A stretch of 64,000 bases of DNA from Verrucomicrobiota bacterium (lineage in GTDB: Bacteria > Verrucomicrobiota > Verrucomicrobiia > Limisphaerales > JAEYXS01): assembly GCA_023431185.1 (NCBI GenBank), contig JAEYXS010000102.1, forward strand, positions 1 through 64,000, given 5' to 3'. The notes under the pieces were generated by a model. That model was not told the origin of the DNA, ran no database searches, and worked only from the letters and a program-made list of their open reading frames with translations. Of this stretch, positions 43,458-51,468 are shown piece after piece (the first letter of the stretch is position 1; each line of letters starts with the position of its first letter). The position numbers were made by a program, and so were the translations under genes.

Positions 43458-44366
43458 ATGGAACTCTACCAGCTCGAATACTTCCTCGCCGTCGCTCGCC
43501 ATGGCAACTTCACCAAGGCCGCCCGCTCCCTTCACCTCGCCCAGGCTGCCCTGAGCGAACAGATCAAGAAACTGGAAGGCGACCTCGAAACGCAACTCTT
43601 CGTCCGCAACCGTCGCCGCACCCGTTTGACACCCGCCGGCGAACTCCTTCATCACCGCGCCAATCTGATTCTCGACCTGGCCCGTCAGACCAAGAAGGAC
43701 ATCATCGATGTAAACGAAGTCAAACGCGGCCGCCTCACCCTCTGCGCCATCCCCTCCCTCATCGGCTGCTGGCTCCCGCCCGTCATCGAGAAATACCGCG
43801 CCAAATATCCCGACATCGAACTGACCCTTCTGGAGAACAGCTCCTCCGGCGTCGCCGAATCCGTCGCCTCCAGCATCGCCGACCTCGGCTTCCTCCAGCT
43901 CCCCACCGACAACCGCAAGTTCGATGTCCACGGCCTCATCCGCGAACCCTTCAATCTCCTTGTCCGCAAAGAAATGGCCCGTGGCAAAGATGCCGTCCGC
44001 CTGGTGGACTTCCGCGATCACCCCTTCATCTTCTACAAAGGCCGCGCCCGCGACGTCGCCATCGACGCCTGCCGCCGCTCCGGCTTTGAACCCAAGATCG
44101 CCTGCGAATCCGGCGAACTCGACACCATCCGCGCCCTCGTGAAAGCCCGCCTCGGCGTCGCCCTGCTGCCCAACCTCGCCTTCACCCCCAAGCTCCCCGC
44201 CGGACTCAAGGGCCTCGACATCACCCAGCCAAAAATTCATCGCACGCTCGGCTGGATCAACGCCAAGCACCGGAGCCTCAACCCCGCCGCCGCCGCCTTC
44301 GCCAAAGAAGTCAGCGACCACCTCATCATCCAATGCTTCGGCTACATCCCCGACGTGCAGGTTTAG
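43458..44366 (+). CDS. LysR-family transcriptional regulator
   Basis: 302 residues, family-normal length. N-terminal winged HTH: MELYQLEYFLAVARHGNFTK, AARSLHLAQAALSEQIKKLE (1-40) and LFVRNRRRTRLTPAGELLHH. The effector domain (about 92-296) is a two-lobe periplasmic-binding-like fold (GRLTLCAIPSLIGCWLPPVI, LVRKEMARGKDAVRLVDF). It is divergent from the DHDPS/OYE genes, the usual layout for a LysR target, with palindromic operators directly upstream of its start. Confidence 0.94.
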   Translation: MELYQLEYFLAVARHGNFTKAARSLHLAQAALSEQIKKLEGDLETQLFVRNRRRTRLTPAGELLHHRANLILDLARQTKKDIIDVNEVKRGRLTLCAIPSLIGCWLPPVIEKYRAKYPDIELTLLENSSSGVAESVASSIADLGFLQLPTDNRKFDVHGLIREPFNLLVRKEMARGKDAVRLVDFRDHPFIFYKGRARDVAIDACRRSGFEPKIACESGELDTIRALVKARLGVALLPNLAFTPKLPAGLKGLDITQPKIHRTLGWINAKHRSLNPAAAAFAKEVSDHLIIQCFGYIPDVQV

Positions 44367-44447
44367 ACTTGTGACTCACTCTGCTATTCCTACTTTAAGT
44401 GAATTTCCAAGACAAAAAGGCCAAGGAACATCCCTAGTGATAAGTCT

Positions 44448-44972
44448 TTGAGGGAAAGCCTGGAGCACATTCGGTATGAGTTCGGCACGATACTTCTTCC
44501 CATTACCAATTATCCTGAAAACCTTAAAGAAGTAGTAGAATTTTGGCACCTCAGCCACACTCGCCTTCTATTGGACTTTTTCACCTGCAAATGGATATCG
44601 CCAACAAACGATTTGATTTACACCGACTTCTTTGTGGGAAGGCAACCAATAGAAAAACTATATGGCAATCAATCTGACCAGGAAGTTAAGAACTTTATCA
44701 GTCAAAGGCTGCTACACTTGACTATGCTTCGATTCGGTAAAAATTCCTCACCAAACGAAAAACTTTGGCCAACCTCTCGATTCATGCTGCCGATTCAAGA
44801 ACAGGCTAGTTTGTTCATTGATGACGTCATCCAAGGCAAACTCAGATTTCAGATCGATTCCATCGAGCTAGAAGAATGGAAGAAGCTAAAAGACGATATT
44901 CTTAAGAAAACTCCTTACAGTTCCAACAGTGGCAATGTCTCGATACAGACCCTTCCGCCCATGAATTTCTAA
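44448..44972 (+). CDS. AT-rich orphan ORF, unknown, possibly 5'-truncated
   Basis: About 174 codons. The only start near the beginning is TTG (44448); the frame is open from about 44403 with no ATG or GTG, so the gene may have lost its 5' end. Base composition is clearly more A+T-rich than its neighbours and codon use differs (AAA, TTT, ATA common). Sequence features: VEFWHLSHTRLLLDFFTCKW, DLIYTDFFVGRQPIEKLYGN, IDSIELEEWKKLKDDILKKT. No family recognised. The patch from ~44370 to 44990 stands out as a likely transferred or decaying gene. Confidence 0.5.
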   Translation: MRESLEHIRYEFGTILLPITNYPENLKEVVEFWHLSHTRLLLDFFTCKWISPTNDLIYTDFFVGRQPIEKLYGNQSDQEVKNFISQRLLHLTMLRFGKNSSPNEKLWPTSRFMLPIQEQASLFIDDVIQGKLRFQIDSIELEEWKKLKDDILKKTPYSSNSGNVSIQTLPPMNF

Positions 44973-45028
44973 TCTACGGGATTCCTAACTTTTCCCATCT
45001 CTATGTTCGATGTTTCTCCCTTCCCCCT

Positions 45029-45096
45029 CTCCGCGCCCTCCGTGCCTCCGTGGTAAAACAATCCGTGTGATTCCGTGTTTGATCCGTGGCTAAAAA
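45029..45096. repeat. Dispersed TCCGTGGCTAAA repeat, copy 3 (longest)
   Basis: Two linked units: CCGCGCCCTCCGTGCCTCCG followed by TGGTAAAACA, then ATCCGTGTGATTCCGTGTTT followed by GATCCGTGGCTAAAAA. It abuts the stop codon of the metal permease gene. Confidence 0.7.
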
Positions 45097-45960
45097 TCAC
45101 TTCCAAAAAATCTTCTTCCCCACAAACGCCACCGCATAAATCACCCCCAACAACACCACATCCGCCGGCCCCACCGGAAAATCCCACCGGTACGCGATCC
45201 AGAAACCCACAAACGCCACCACCCCGCCCAACACTGACGATGCCACCGCGAACTGCCGCATGTTCCGCGCGAACGGATGCACGATCAACGGCGGCAGCAG
45301 CAGAAACGCGAACGTGATCAACGGCCCCACCGTCAGCACCGCGATGGAGATCGTCAGGCCGATCAGCAGATAGATCACCACATCCCACAGCAGCACGTTC
45401 TTCTTCAGCGTCACCGCCATCTCCCGGTCAAACGACACCAGCAGGAACTCCCGCCGGAAAAACAGCAGCACCGCCACCACGATGGCCATCACGCTCGCCG
45501 TCAACGCCAGATCACCCGCTGACACCGAGATGATCTGCCCCTTGAAAAGATTCATCCACCCCTGCTCCGCCTGCGGACACTTCGAGAGCAGCAAGAGGCT
45601 CAATCCCAGCGACACCACATACAGCATCCCGATGCGCCCCTCCACATACCCCTTCCCCTTCCGCTCCAGGAACGCCAGCGCAAAGATCGTCCCCAGCGAA
45701 AAGATGATCGACCCCGCGATCGCCGCCAGCCGTTCCTCATCCCCGTGGGCATTGCTGAAATGTCCCGACCACACATGCAGCGAGAGCGCCAGCGCCACCC
45801 CCGTCGAAGATATCTGCGGTAGAGCGACACCGAGAAACACCATCCGCCGCAACACCAGGAACACCCCCACCAACGGACACGCGAACCCCACGATCAAGCT
45901 CACGTAAACCGAGTTACGCAGCAGAAAGTTCGGGTCCAATATTTCGCGCAGTGATTCCAT
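45097..45960 (-). CDS. Metal ABC transporter permease (ZnuB/MntB family)
   Basis: 287 residues, eight or so helices of the ABC-3 family: SLIVGFACPLVGVFLVLRRM and FLGVALPQISSTGVALALSL (about 18-58) are the family signature with the conserved VLRRM-x-G-x-A-L pattern, followed by GMLYVVSLGLSLLLLSKC and FDREMAVTLKKNVLLWDVVI. It transports Zn, Mn or Fe; the metal cannot be told by sequence reading. Pairs with the ATPase upstream (4 bp gap); no binding-protein gene is next to them. Confidence 0.9.
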   Translation of the reverse strand: MESLREILDPNFLLRNSVYVSLIVGFACPLVGVFLVLRRMVFLGVALPQISSTGVALALSLHVWSGHFSNAHGDEERLAAIAGSIIFSLGTIFALAFLERKGKGYVEGRIGMLYVVSLGLSLLLLSKCPQAEQGWMNLFKGQIISVSAGDLALTASVMAIVVAVLLFFRREFLLVSFDREMAVTLKKNVLLWDVVIYLLIGLTISIAVLTVGPLITFAFLLLPPLIVHPFARNMRQFAVASSVLGGVVAFVGFWIAYRWDFPVGPADVVLLGVIYAVAFVGKKIFWK

Positions 45961-45964
45961 GGCT

Positions 45965-46678
45965 TCAATGGCTCCCCGTCAGCAACCCCATCATCCGCTC
46001 TGCATTTAGCAATTCGTTCACCGGGCCGAAGCTCGCCTTCCCGTTCGCCAGCCACACCACCTGCTGCGCCAGCTCCCGCACCACCGGCAGATCATGATTC
46101 ACCATCAGGATCGTCATGCCGCCCCGGTTCAGCTTGCGCAAAAGTTCCACGATCGCCCGGTTTGCCGCCGCATCCACCCCCGCCGTCGGCTCATCCAAAA
46201 CCAACAAGTCCGGATTCGTCGCCAATGCCCGCGCTATAAGTATCCGCTGCTTCTGCCCGCCCGAAAGATGCGAGAACCGTTCCTCGCAAAAACCCAGCGC
46301 CTCCACCTCCTTCAGGCACTCCTCCACCCGTGCATACTCCTGTTCCGGCACCCGGCTCCCCGCCTTCACCCGTGCGCACACCCCCATCTCCGCCACCTCA
46401 CGGCCGGAAAAAAGATAAATCGGATCCAGCGTATCCCGCTGCGGCACATACCCCACCACCGGCACCTTGCCGCCCTGCTCCGTCCACGTGAACTTCCCCT
46501 CCAGCGCCGGGATGATCCCTAGCAATGTCTTCAACAAAGTGGATTTCCCCGAACCATTACTGCCCAGCAACCCTGTGAAACTCCCCTTGCCCAGCGAGAA
46601 CGAAATGTCCCCTACAACCACACTCCGTCCATACCCGGCCGAAAGCCGGTCTAACGTGAGCAAAGCATTCGCAGACAT
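45965..46678 (-). CDS. Metal ABC transporter ATP-binding protein (ZnuC/MntA family)
   Basis: 237 residues from ATG 46678, where the ABC core begins (ALLTLDRLSAGYGRSVVVGD); the frame is open 38 codons further upstream but that leader is Gly/Thr-rich and not conserved-looking. Walker A is GSNGSGKST (~40-48), the VPQRDTLDPIYLFSGREVAE segment is typical of ZnuC-like ATPases, signature LSGGQKQRILIARAL, Walker B LLVLDEPTAGVD. It energises the permease encoded 4 bp downstream. Confidence 0.92.
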   Translation of the reverse strand: MSANALLTLDRLSAGYGRSVVVGDISFSLGKGSFTGLLGSNGSGKSTLLKTLLGIIPALEGKFTWTEQGGKVPVVGYVPQRDTLDPIYLFSGREVAEMGVCARVKAGSRVPEQEYARVEECLKEVEALGFCEERFSHLSGGQKQRILIARALATNPDLLVLDEPTAGVDAAANRAIVELLRKLNRGGMTILMVNHDLPVVRELAQQVVWLANGKASFGPVNELLNAERMMGLLTGSH

Positions 46679-46867
46679 TTCCGTGCAGTATGGGAATGAA
46701 ACCAAGACCGTCCAACCAAAAGAAGCCCTCCGCATCCAGCCGCCCTCGGCTGACAACCCGGCTGTGGTGGGGCAGGCACCCTCACCTATCACCCCCCTCC
46801 TTCAACCGGGCCACCGACATCAGTCGGCGTTAACCCTCCTTTCGATACCTCCGATTTCTGTATTTCC

Positions 46868-46947
46868 CGAAATCCGTGTGATTCCGTGTTTAATCCGTGG
46901 CTATAAATTCCCCCTCTGAAAACTGAACACTGAAAACTTGAAACGCT
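46868..46947. repeat. Dispersed TCCGTGGCTAAA repeat, copy 4, plus a GAAAACTGAACACTGAAAAC string
   Basis: AATCCGTGTGATTCCGTGTT then TAATCCGTGGCTATAAA (46870-46906), followed at 46916-46941 by CTGAAAACTGAACACTGAAA, a second short internal repeat (TGAAAACT-GAACAC-TGAAAACT). Located between the ATPase gene and the cyclase fusion gene. Confidence 0.6.
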
Positions 46948-46958
46948 TTCCCCCGGCT

Positions 46959-49235
46959 TCACGCCGTTCTCCGCACCAGAAACACCGGGATCGCCCCATA
47001 CTTCTTCGCCAACTGCTTCGTCCCCACGTAATCGCACGTGAACGTCGAGATCCCCTCGGACGCTGACAACGCCGCGAACGCCTCGGACGCGTAGATCTGG
47101 CCTTCCTCCGCGATCGGTTCGATGCGCGCCGTCCGGTTCACATGCGCGCCATTGTAGGTCAGCTTGCGCAACACCGGATCATAACACGTGAACACCGGCC
47201 CGGCATTCAGTGCGATGCGGATGTTCAGCTCCGGCAGGTCATACTGGCTCCAGTCCGTCCCGCGCACCAGGTCCCGCATGTTCAGCGCGAAATTGCCCGC
47301 ATCCTCCACCCGGTCAAACACCGCGCACACGGCATCACCCCATGTGTTCTGGTGGATGGCCGGACGCTCCATCCGCTCCATCAGGTCCGCCACCTTGCCC
47401 AGGAACTTGTGCACAAAACTTGGGATCTGCACCTCCGTCAGTTTGGTATACCCCACGATGTCCGTGAAGATCATCGCCTTGATCTCCTGCCCCGTGGCGA
47501 TGACTTCCCGTGACGGCACGATGGCCGGAGCAGCCACCGGTGGCAGTGCCGCCTGTTTCGTCTCTTCCGCCGTCATCTCGGCTGGCGGCAGGTAATCCGC
47601 CAGGGCCACGACTTCCACGTGCGCCTTCTGCTTGTTCTGCCAGTAATCCACGAACGATTGCGTGCCCCCGCGCCCGTCACCGATCTTGCCGTCCCACACC
47701 ACGATCGGCACCACGTCCATGCCCAGGAAGCGGCTCTTCAGGATCGCCAGCCCGCTCAGCGCCTGGTTGCAGAAATCATACGCCGCCCCGTCATTCGCAT
47801 CCCCCAGCTCGCTCAACACCGTCACCGTCGCCGCGTTGTTCAAGATGTGGTCGAAACGCCGGCCCCAATCCTGCCCGCCCACGATGTCCACGCTCGCCTT
47901 CTTGAAATCATCCTTTTTGAACGGCAGCACGATGTTCACCTCGCCGCCCCGCTCCAGCAGTGCCTCGGCGAAGATGATGTCACCGCCGCACGCCAGCGAG
48001 GAATAACCCACCTGCGCCTTCACCTGCTCCAGCCGCTTCACGATGTCCGCCCGGATCTGCGGCTCCAACGCATGCGGGAAACGTGGCAACTTCCGCCCCG
48101 GCCGGTCGAACATATGCCCCGAGAACACCGCGATGCGCGGCAGCGAGAAGCAATGATCCATCAGGTGCACATCCCCCGCGATATACTCGGACAGCAATCT
48201 CGCCTGCGACCGCGTCCGGCTCAACACCACCGAACTCACCCCGCCGATGCTCCCGCGCTTGTAATACTCCTCGGCCTTCTTTACATCGCCCAGGATCAGA
48301 TAAGCTTCCGCCAGCGTCGCCTCCAGCCAGTAGGCCTCGTCAGACTCCGGCCCCAGCGCCGCCAGTTTGCTCAGGCACATGTCCACCACTTCCTGCGCGA
48401 TGCCCTGTGCCGCGTCGCGTTCGCCATAGATCAGCCCCATGGACGCCGCGTTGATGCCCGTGTAATATCCGGTGTTACGCTTGTAACCCTCCAGATACAG
48501 CTCGTAACTCGTCTTGAGATGCTTGCGTTTCTCGTCCGGATCGGCCGCCAACTGCCAGAAATCTTTGTGCGTCCGCGCCAGGATGCCCAGCGTCTCCTCA
48601 TCCTTGTGGCCGGACAGGCGCAATTGCTCCAGGATCGCGTTCGCCCGCCGTGTCGCCCCCGTGCGCGCCAGCGCCAGCGCCTGCAACTGGATCAGCCGCA
48701 AGTCTCCGGGAAACGCCTGCAATCCCTCCTCCGCGATGTCGAACGCCACGAACGCTTCGCCCAGTTTCAGCGCATTGTCCACCGCCCGGCGGTAAACCTG
48801 CTCGTTCTGGAACCACACCAGTTGCAGCCGTTCCTCCCAGATGCGCCGCAATTCCGCGATCGTCAGCTTGGGATTCTTCAGCTTGTTGATGACCTCCGCC
48901 GCCCGTTGCTTCAGGTCATCGCTCGCCACGAGCGATTCCCGCGCCACCTTGTCCTTCTTGTAACCCAGCGAGATGAGCGTCTTCACCGTCTCCAACGCCG
49001 TCTTGCGGTCATACTCCTTCTCGTTCTCCGGCAATTGCTCGTAGGGCACCAATGAAGGATGCTGCTTCTTTTCGTCATTGCGTTCCGGACCGTAACTCCA
49101 GCCCTCCGCCACGCGCTGCTGCGCCCACACATCATGCGCGTTCGCGGCAAAAAGTTCCGTCAACCGGATGATCTCATCCGTCAACTGCACCTTGCTCGTA
49201 TCGAGCGGCTTGGGAATGTACGGCTCGCCTGCCAT
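46959..49235 (-). CDS. RyR - TPR - SLOG-like - class III nucleotide cyclase fusion
   Basis: 758 residues, four modules, no signal peptide or helix anchor. (1) ~30-96: RyR domain (AHDVWAQQRVAEGWSYGP, then ERNDEKKQHPSLVPYEQLPE and TALETVKTLISLGYK), a ryanodine-receptor-type module. (2) ~135-350: TPR-like helical repeats (TRAFs-binding/DUF4071-like). (3) ~365-545: Rossmann-like SLOG-type region (GYSSLACGGDIIFAEALLER, then GGEVNIVLPFKKDDF). (4) ~580-758: class III cyclase with metal Asp D592 (FTDIVGYT) and D634 (TWGDAVCAVF), transition-state N700 and R704 (VNRTAR). The usual purine-selecting Lys is N630 (N-T-W-G-D) and the usual Asp is T693. Such fusions look like stress- or defence-linked nucleotide signalling enzymes. 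It stands alone between a metal transporter and ada. Confidence 0.85.
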   Translation of the reverse strand: MAGEPYIPKPLDTSKVQLTDEIIRLTELFAANAHDVWAQQRVAEGWSYGPERNDEKKQHPSLVPYEQLPENEKEYDRKTALETVKTLISLGYKKDKVARESLVASDDLKQRAAEVINKLKNPKLTIAELRRIWEERLQLVWFQNEQVYRRAVDNALKLGEAFVAFDIAEEGLQAFPGDLRLIQLQALALARTGATRRANAILEQLRLSGHKDEETLGILARTHKDFWQLAADPDEKRKHLKTSYELYLEGYKRNTGYYTGINAASMGLIYGERDAAQGIAQEVVDMCLSKLAALGPESDEAYWLEATLAEAYLILGDVKKAEEYYKRGSIGGVSSVVLSRTRSQARLLSEYIAGDVHLMDHCFSLPRIAVFSGHMFDRPGRKLPRFPHALEPQIRADIVKRLEQVKAQVGYSSLACGGDIIFAEALLERGGEVNIVLPFKKDDFKKASVDIVGGQDWGRRFDHILNNAATVTVLSELGDANDGAAYDFCNQALSGLAILKSRFLGMDVVPIVVWDGKIGDGRGGTQSFVDYWQNKQKAHVEVVALADYLPPAEMTAEETKQAALPPVAAPAIVPSREVIATGQEIKAMIFTDIVGYTKLTEVQIPSFVHKFLGKVADLMERMERPAIHQNTWGDAVCAVFDRVEDAGNFALNMRDLVRGTDWSQYDLPELNIRIALNAGPVFTCYDPVLRKLTYNGAHVNRTARIEPIAEEGQIYASEAFAALSASEGISTFTCDYVGTKQLAKKYGAIPVFLVRRTA

Positions 49236-49434
49236 GGTCTCTGGACGCCCGGCTGAAAACCGTTTCTAAATCTTTCAGCCGTGCGCGCGACATTGTTTAA
49301 CCAACCCACGCGCAGAATCAACGGCAAAGGCAGCTTCCTTTGCAAAACACAGCCTCCTGCCCCGCCGCGTTGCAGATTCGAAAGCAAGAACCGGAGTTTC
49401 ACTCACCTGCAACAGCACTAGGTTGTCTCCCAGC

Positions 49435-50532
49435 ATGAAAACAGCTATCACCATCCTCGTGCGCACACCGTCGAAATCGGCCCGGCAAAAATATGCCAGC
49501 GACACTTCCCGCTGGACTGCCATCGTCACGCGCGACCCCCGGGCGGACGGCCAATTCTTCTACTCCGTCAAAACCACTGGCGTTTACTGCCGCCCCTCCT
49601 GCCCTTCCCGTCAGGCCCGGCGCGAGAATGTCCACTTCCACGAATCCTGTGCTGAAGCCGAACGCGCCGGTTTCCGCCCCTGCCGCCGCTGCCAGCCAAA
49701 CGGCCCTAAACAAACTGAGCAATACGCGGCCATCATCACTACCGCCTGCCGCAGCATCGAGACCTCCGAGGCTCCTCCTTCCCTCGCTGCCTTGGCCCGC
49801 GCCGCCGGTCTAAGCCGCTTCCATTTCCATCGCCTCTTCAAAGAGCACACCGGCCTCACGCCCAAGGCCTATGCCACCGCGCATCGCGATGCTGCGATGC
49901 GCCGCGCTCTGCCCAAACGCGCCACCGTCACCGAGGCCATCTACGAAGCGGGCTTCAACTCCAACAGCCGCTTCTACGAAAAATCCTCACAGACCCTCGG
50001 CATGGCTCCCAAAAGCTATCGCGCCGGCGGCCCCGGTGAAATCATCCGCTTCGCCCTTGCCGAGTGTTCGCTCGGCTCCCTCCTCGTCGCCGCTTCGGCC
50101 AAAGGCATCTGCGCCCTCGCCCTCGGTGATTCGCCCGACCAACTGCTCCGCGACCTCCAAGACCAGTTCCCGAAGGCTCAACTGCTCGGCGGCGATCAAG
50201 CATTTGAGCAAACCGTCGCTCAAGTCATCGCCTTCGTGGAAGCGCCGCGACTCGGCCTCGCTCTCCCGCTCGATATCCGCGGCACCGCCTTTCAGCAACG
50301 CGTCTGGCAGGCCCTGCGTCAGATTCCCGCTGGCACCACCGTCAGCTACACGCAACTCGCCGAACGCATCGGTTCTCCGCGATCCGTCCGCGCCGTCGCC
50401 AGTGCCTGCGCCGCCAACAGCATCGCCATCGCCATCCCCTGCCACCGTGTCGTCCGCCTCGGTGGCGGCCTCTCCGGCTACCGCTGGGGCATCAAGCGCA
50501 AACGTTCCCTGCTCGCTCGCGAAGCCGCATGA
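49435..50532 (+). CDS. ada: Ada: methylphosphotriester sensor/activator fused to O6-methylguanine-DNA methyltransferase
   Basis: 365 residues from ATG 49435. N-terminal zinc-Cys domain with FFYSVKTTGVYCRPSCPSRQ (C52 and C56) and RPCRRCQP (C83, C86); C52 is the methyl-phosphotriester acceptor. Then an AraC-type HTH (SRFHFHRLFKEHTGLTPKAY, about 112-190), and the C-terminal methyltransferase with GTAFQQRVWQALRQIPAG, SYTQLAERIG and the active PCHRV (C336). Full-length Ada as in Escherichia. Its stop overlaps the start of alkB by 4 bp, so the two form the adaptive-response operon. Confidence 0.96.
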   Translation: MKTAITILVRTPSKSARQKYASDTSRWTAIVTRDPRADGQFFYSVKTTGVYCRPSCPSRQARRENVHFHESCAEAERAGFRPCRRCQPNGPKQTEQYAAIITTACRSIETSEAPPSLAALARAAGLSRFHFHRLFKEHTGLTPKAYATAHRDAAMRRALPKRATVTEAIYEAGFNSNSRFYEKSSQTLGMAPKSYRAGGPGEIIRFALAECSLGSLLVAASAKGICALALGDSPDQLLRDLQDQFPKAQLLGGDQAFEQTVAQVIAFVEAPRLGLALPLDIRGTAFQQRVWQALRQIPAGTTVSYTQLAERIGSPRSVRAVASACAANSIAIAIPCHRVVRLGGGLSGYRWGIKRKRSLLAREAA

Positions 50533-51146
50533 GTGCCACCAGTCTAAACCTGTTCCATCACGACCCCTTGGCCAATCTGCTGCCCGCCGATGGCATCGTG
50601 CATTATCACGGCCCCGTTCTTCCACCCGCTGCCGCTTGGCGGTACTACGATGCCTTGCTCAAAAGCATCCCGTGGAAAAACGACGAAGCCATCATCTTCG
50701 GCAAACACATCATCACCGCCCGCAAGGTCGCCTGGTATGGCGATCGCGAGTATGCCTACACCTACTCCGGCACCACCAAACAAGCCCTCGTCTGGACGCC
50801 CGAACTGCGCGAACTGAAAGCCCTCGTTGAAAAACTGTGCGGCGACACCTTCAACTCCTGCCTCCTCAACCTCTACCACGACGGCAACGAAGGCATGGCC
50901 TGGCACAGTGACGACGAGAAATCCCTCGGCAAAAACACCACCATCGCCTCTCTCAGCTTCGGTGCCGAAAGAAAATTCGCCTTCAAACACAAACGCACCG
51001 GCGAAACTGCCACTCAACTCCTCGAGCATGGCAGCCTGCTCATCATGAAAGGCACCTGCCAGACCCACTGGCTCCACCGTCTGCCCCCGACCAAGAAAAT
51101 CACCACCCCGCGCATCAACCTCACCTTCCGCACCATCGTCCTCTGA
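50529..51146 (+). CDS. alkB: AlkB: alpha-ketoglutarate-dependent DNA repair dioxygenase
   Basis: 205 residues. Fe(II) ligands H126-x-D128 (WHSDDE) and H183 (HWLHRLP), and the 2-oxoglutarate binding arginines R195 and R201 in PRINLTFR. NLYHDGNEGMAWHSDD and SLSFGAERKFAFKHK are the substrate-lid pattern of ALKBH2/3-like enzymes. It repairs 1-methyladenine and 3-methylcytosine by oxidative demethylation. The ATGA overlap with ada (50529-50532) implies coupled translation; the operator is expected before ada but was not pinned down. Confidence 0.95.
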   Translation: MSATSLNLFHHDPLANLLPADGIVHYHGPVLPPAAAWRYYDALLKSIPWKNDEAIIFGKHIITARKVAWYGDREYAYTYSGTTKQALVWTPELRELKALVEKLCGDTFNSCLLNLYHDGNEGMAWHSDDEKSLGKNTTIASLSFGAERKFAFKHKRTGETATQLLEHGSLLIMKGTCQTHWLHRLPPTKKITTPRINLTFRTIVL

Positions 51147-51199
51147 TCCGTAGCCGTCCCGCGTTGCAGGATAACCGGGGGGAATTAACCTGCCCCATT

Positions 51200-51240
51200 C
51201 GTGATCGTCCTCGTTCTCGTCGTCTTCCTTCGTCCTCGCC
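51200..51240. repeat. CTCGTCxTCGTC-type low-complexity repeat
   Basis: CGTGATCGTCCTCGTTCTCG and TCGTCTTCCTTCGTCCTCG: loosely repeated CTCGT/TTCGTC units, plus strand, between alkB and the MITE-like element. Confidence 0.5.
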
Positions 51241-51258
51241 CCACAACAGGCCCTTGTC

Positions 51259-51385
51259 TTGGACCGCGGCTGTGTCGATAGACCAGCCGCAGCACGGGGA
51301 AGCAAAGTCAGATGTGGAATATTTCGATGCCTCGCTTGCCCTCGTTCCCGCTTTTACTGAGGCCATGCACACAGTCGCGGTCCAA
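51259..51385. mobile_element. MITE-like element with 17-bp terminal inverted repeats
   Basis: TTGGACCGCGGCTGTGT (51259-51275) is inverted at ACACAGTCGCGGTCCAA (51369-51385): 16 of 17 match. The 127-bp element has no ORF and an internal ACCAGCCGCAGCACG string that can pair with part of the left arm. It resembles short non-autonomous elements seen many times per genome in this phylum, as far as I recall. No clear target-site duplication was seen. Confidence 0.65.
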
Positions 51386-51468
51386 TAAAAACTCTCCCAC
51401 ACTCTCACGCCATGTCCACGTGTTACCTTGCACTTTTACTCACGACCCGCTTTCCTAATCCCAAATCC

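Noticed and set aside
47619..49055. 478-codon plus-strand frame opposite the cyclase fusion
   Set aside because: Arg/His/Gln-rich antisense shadow; all domain motifs are on the minus strand.
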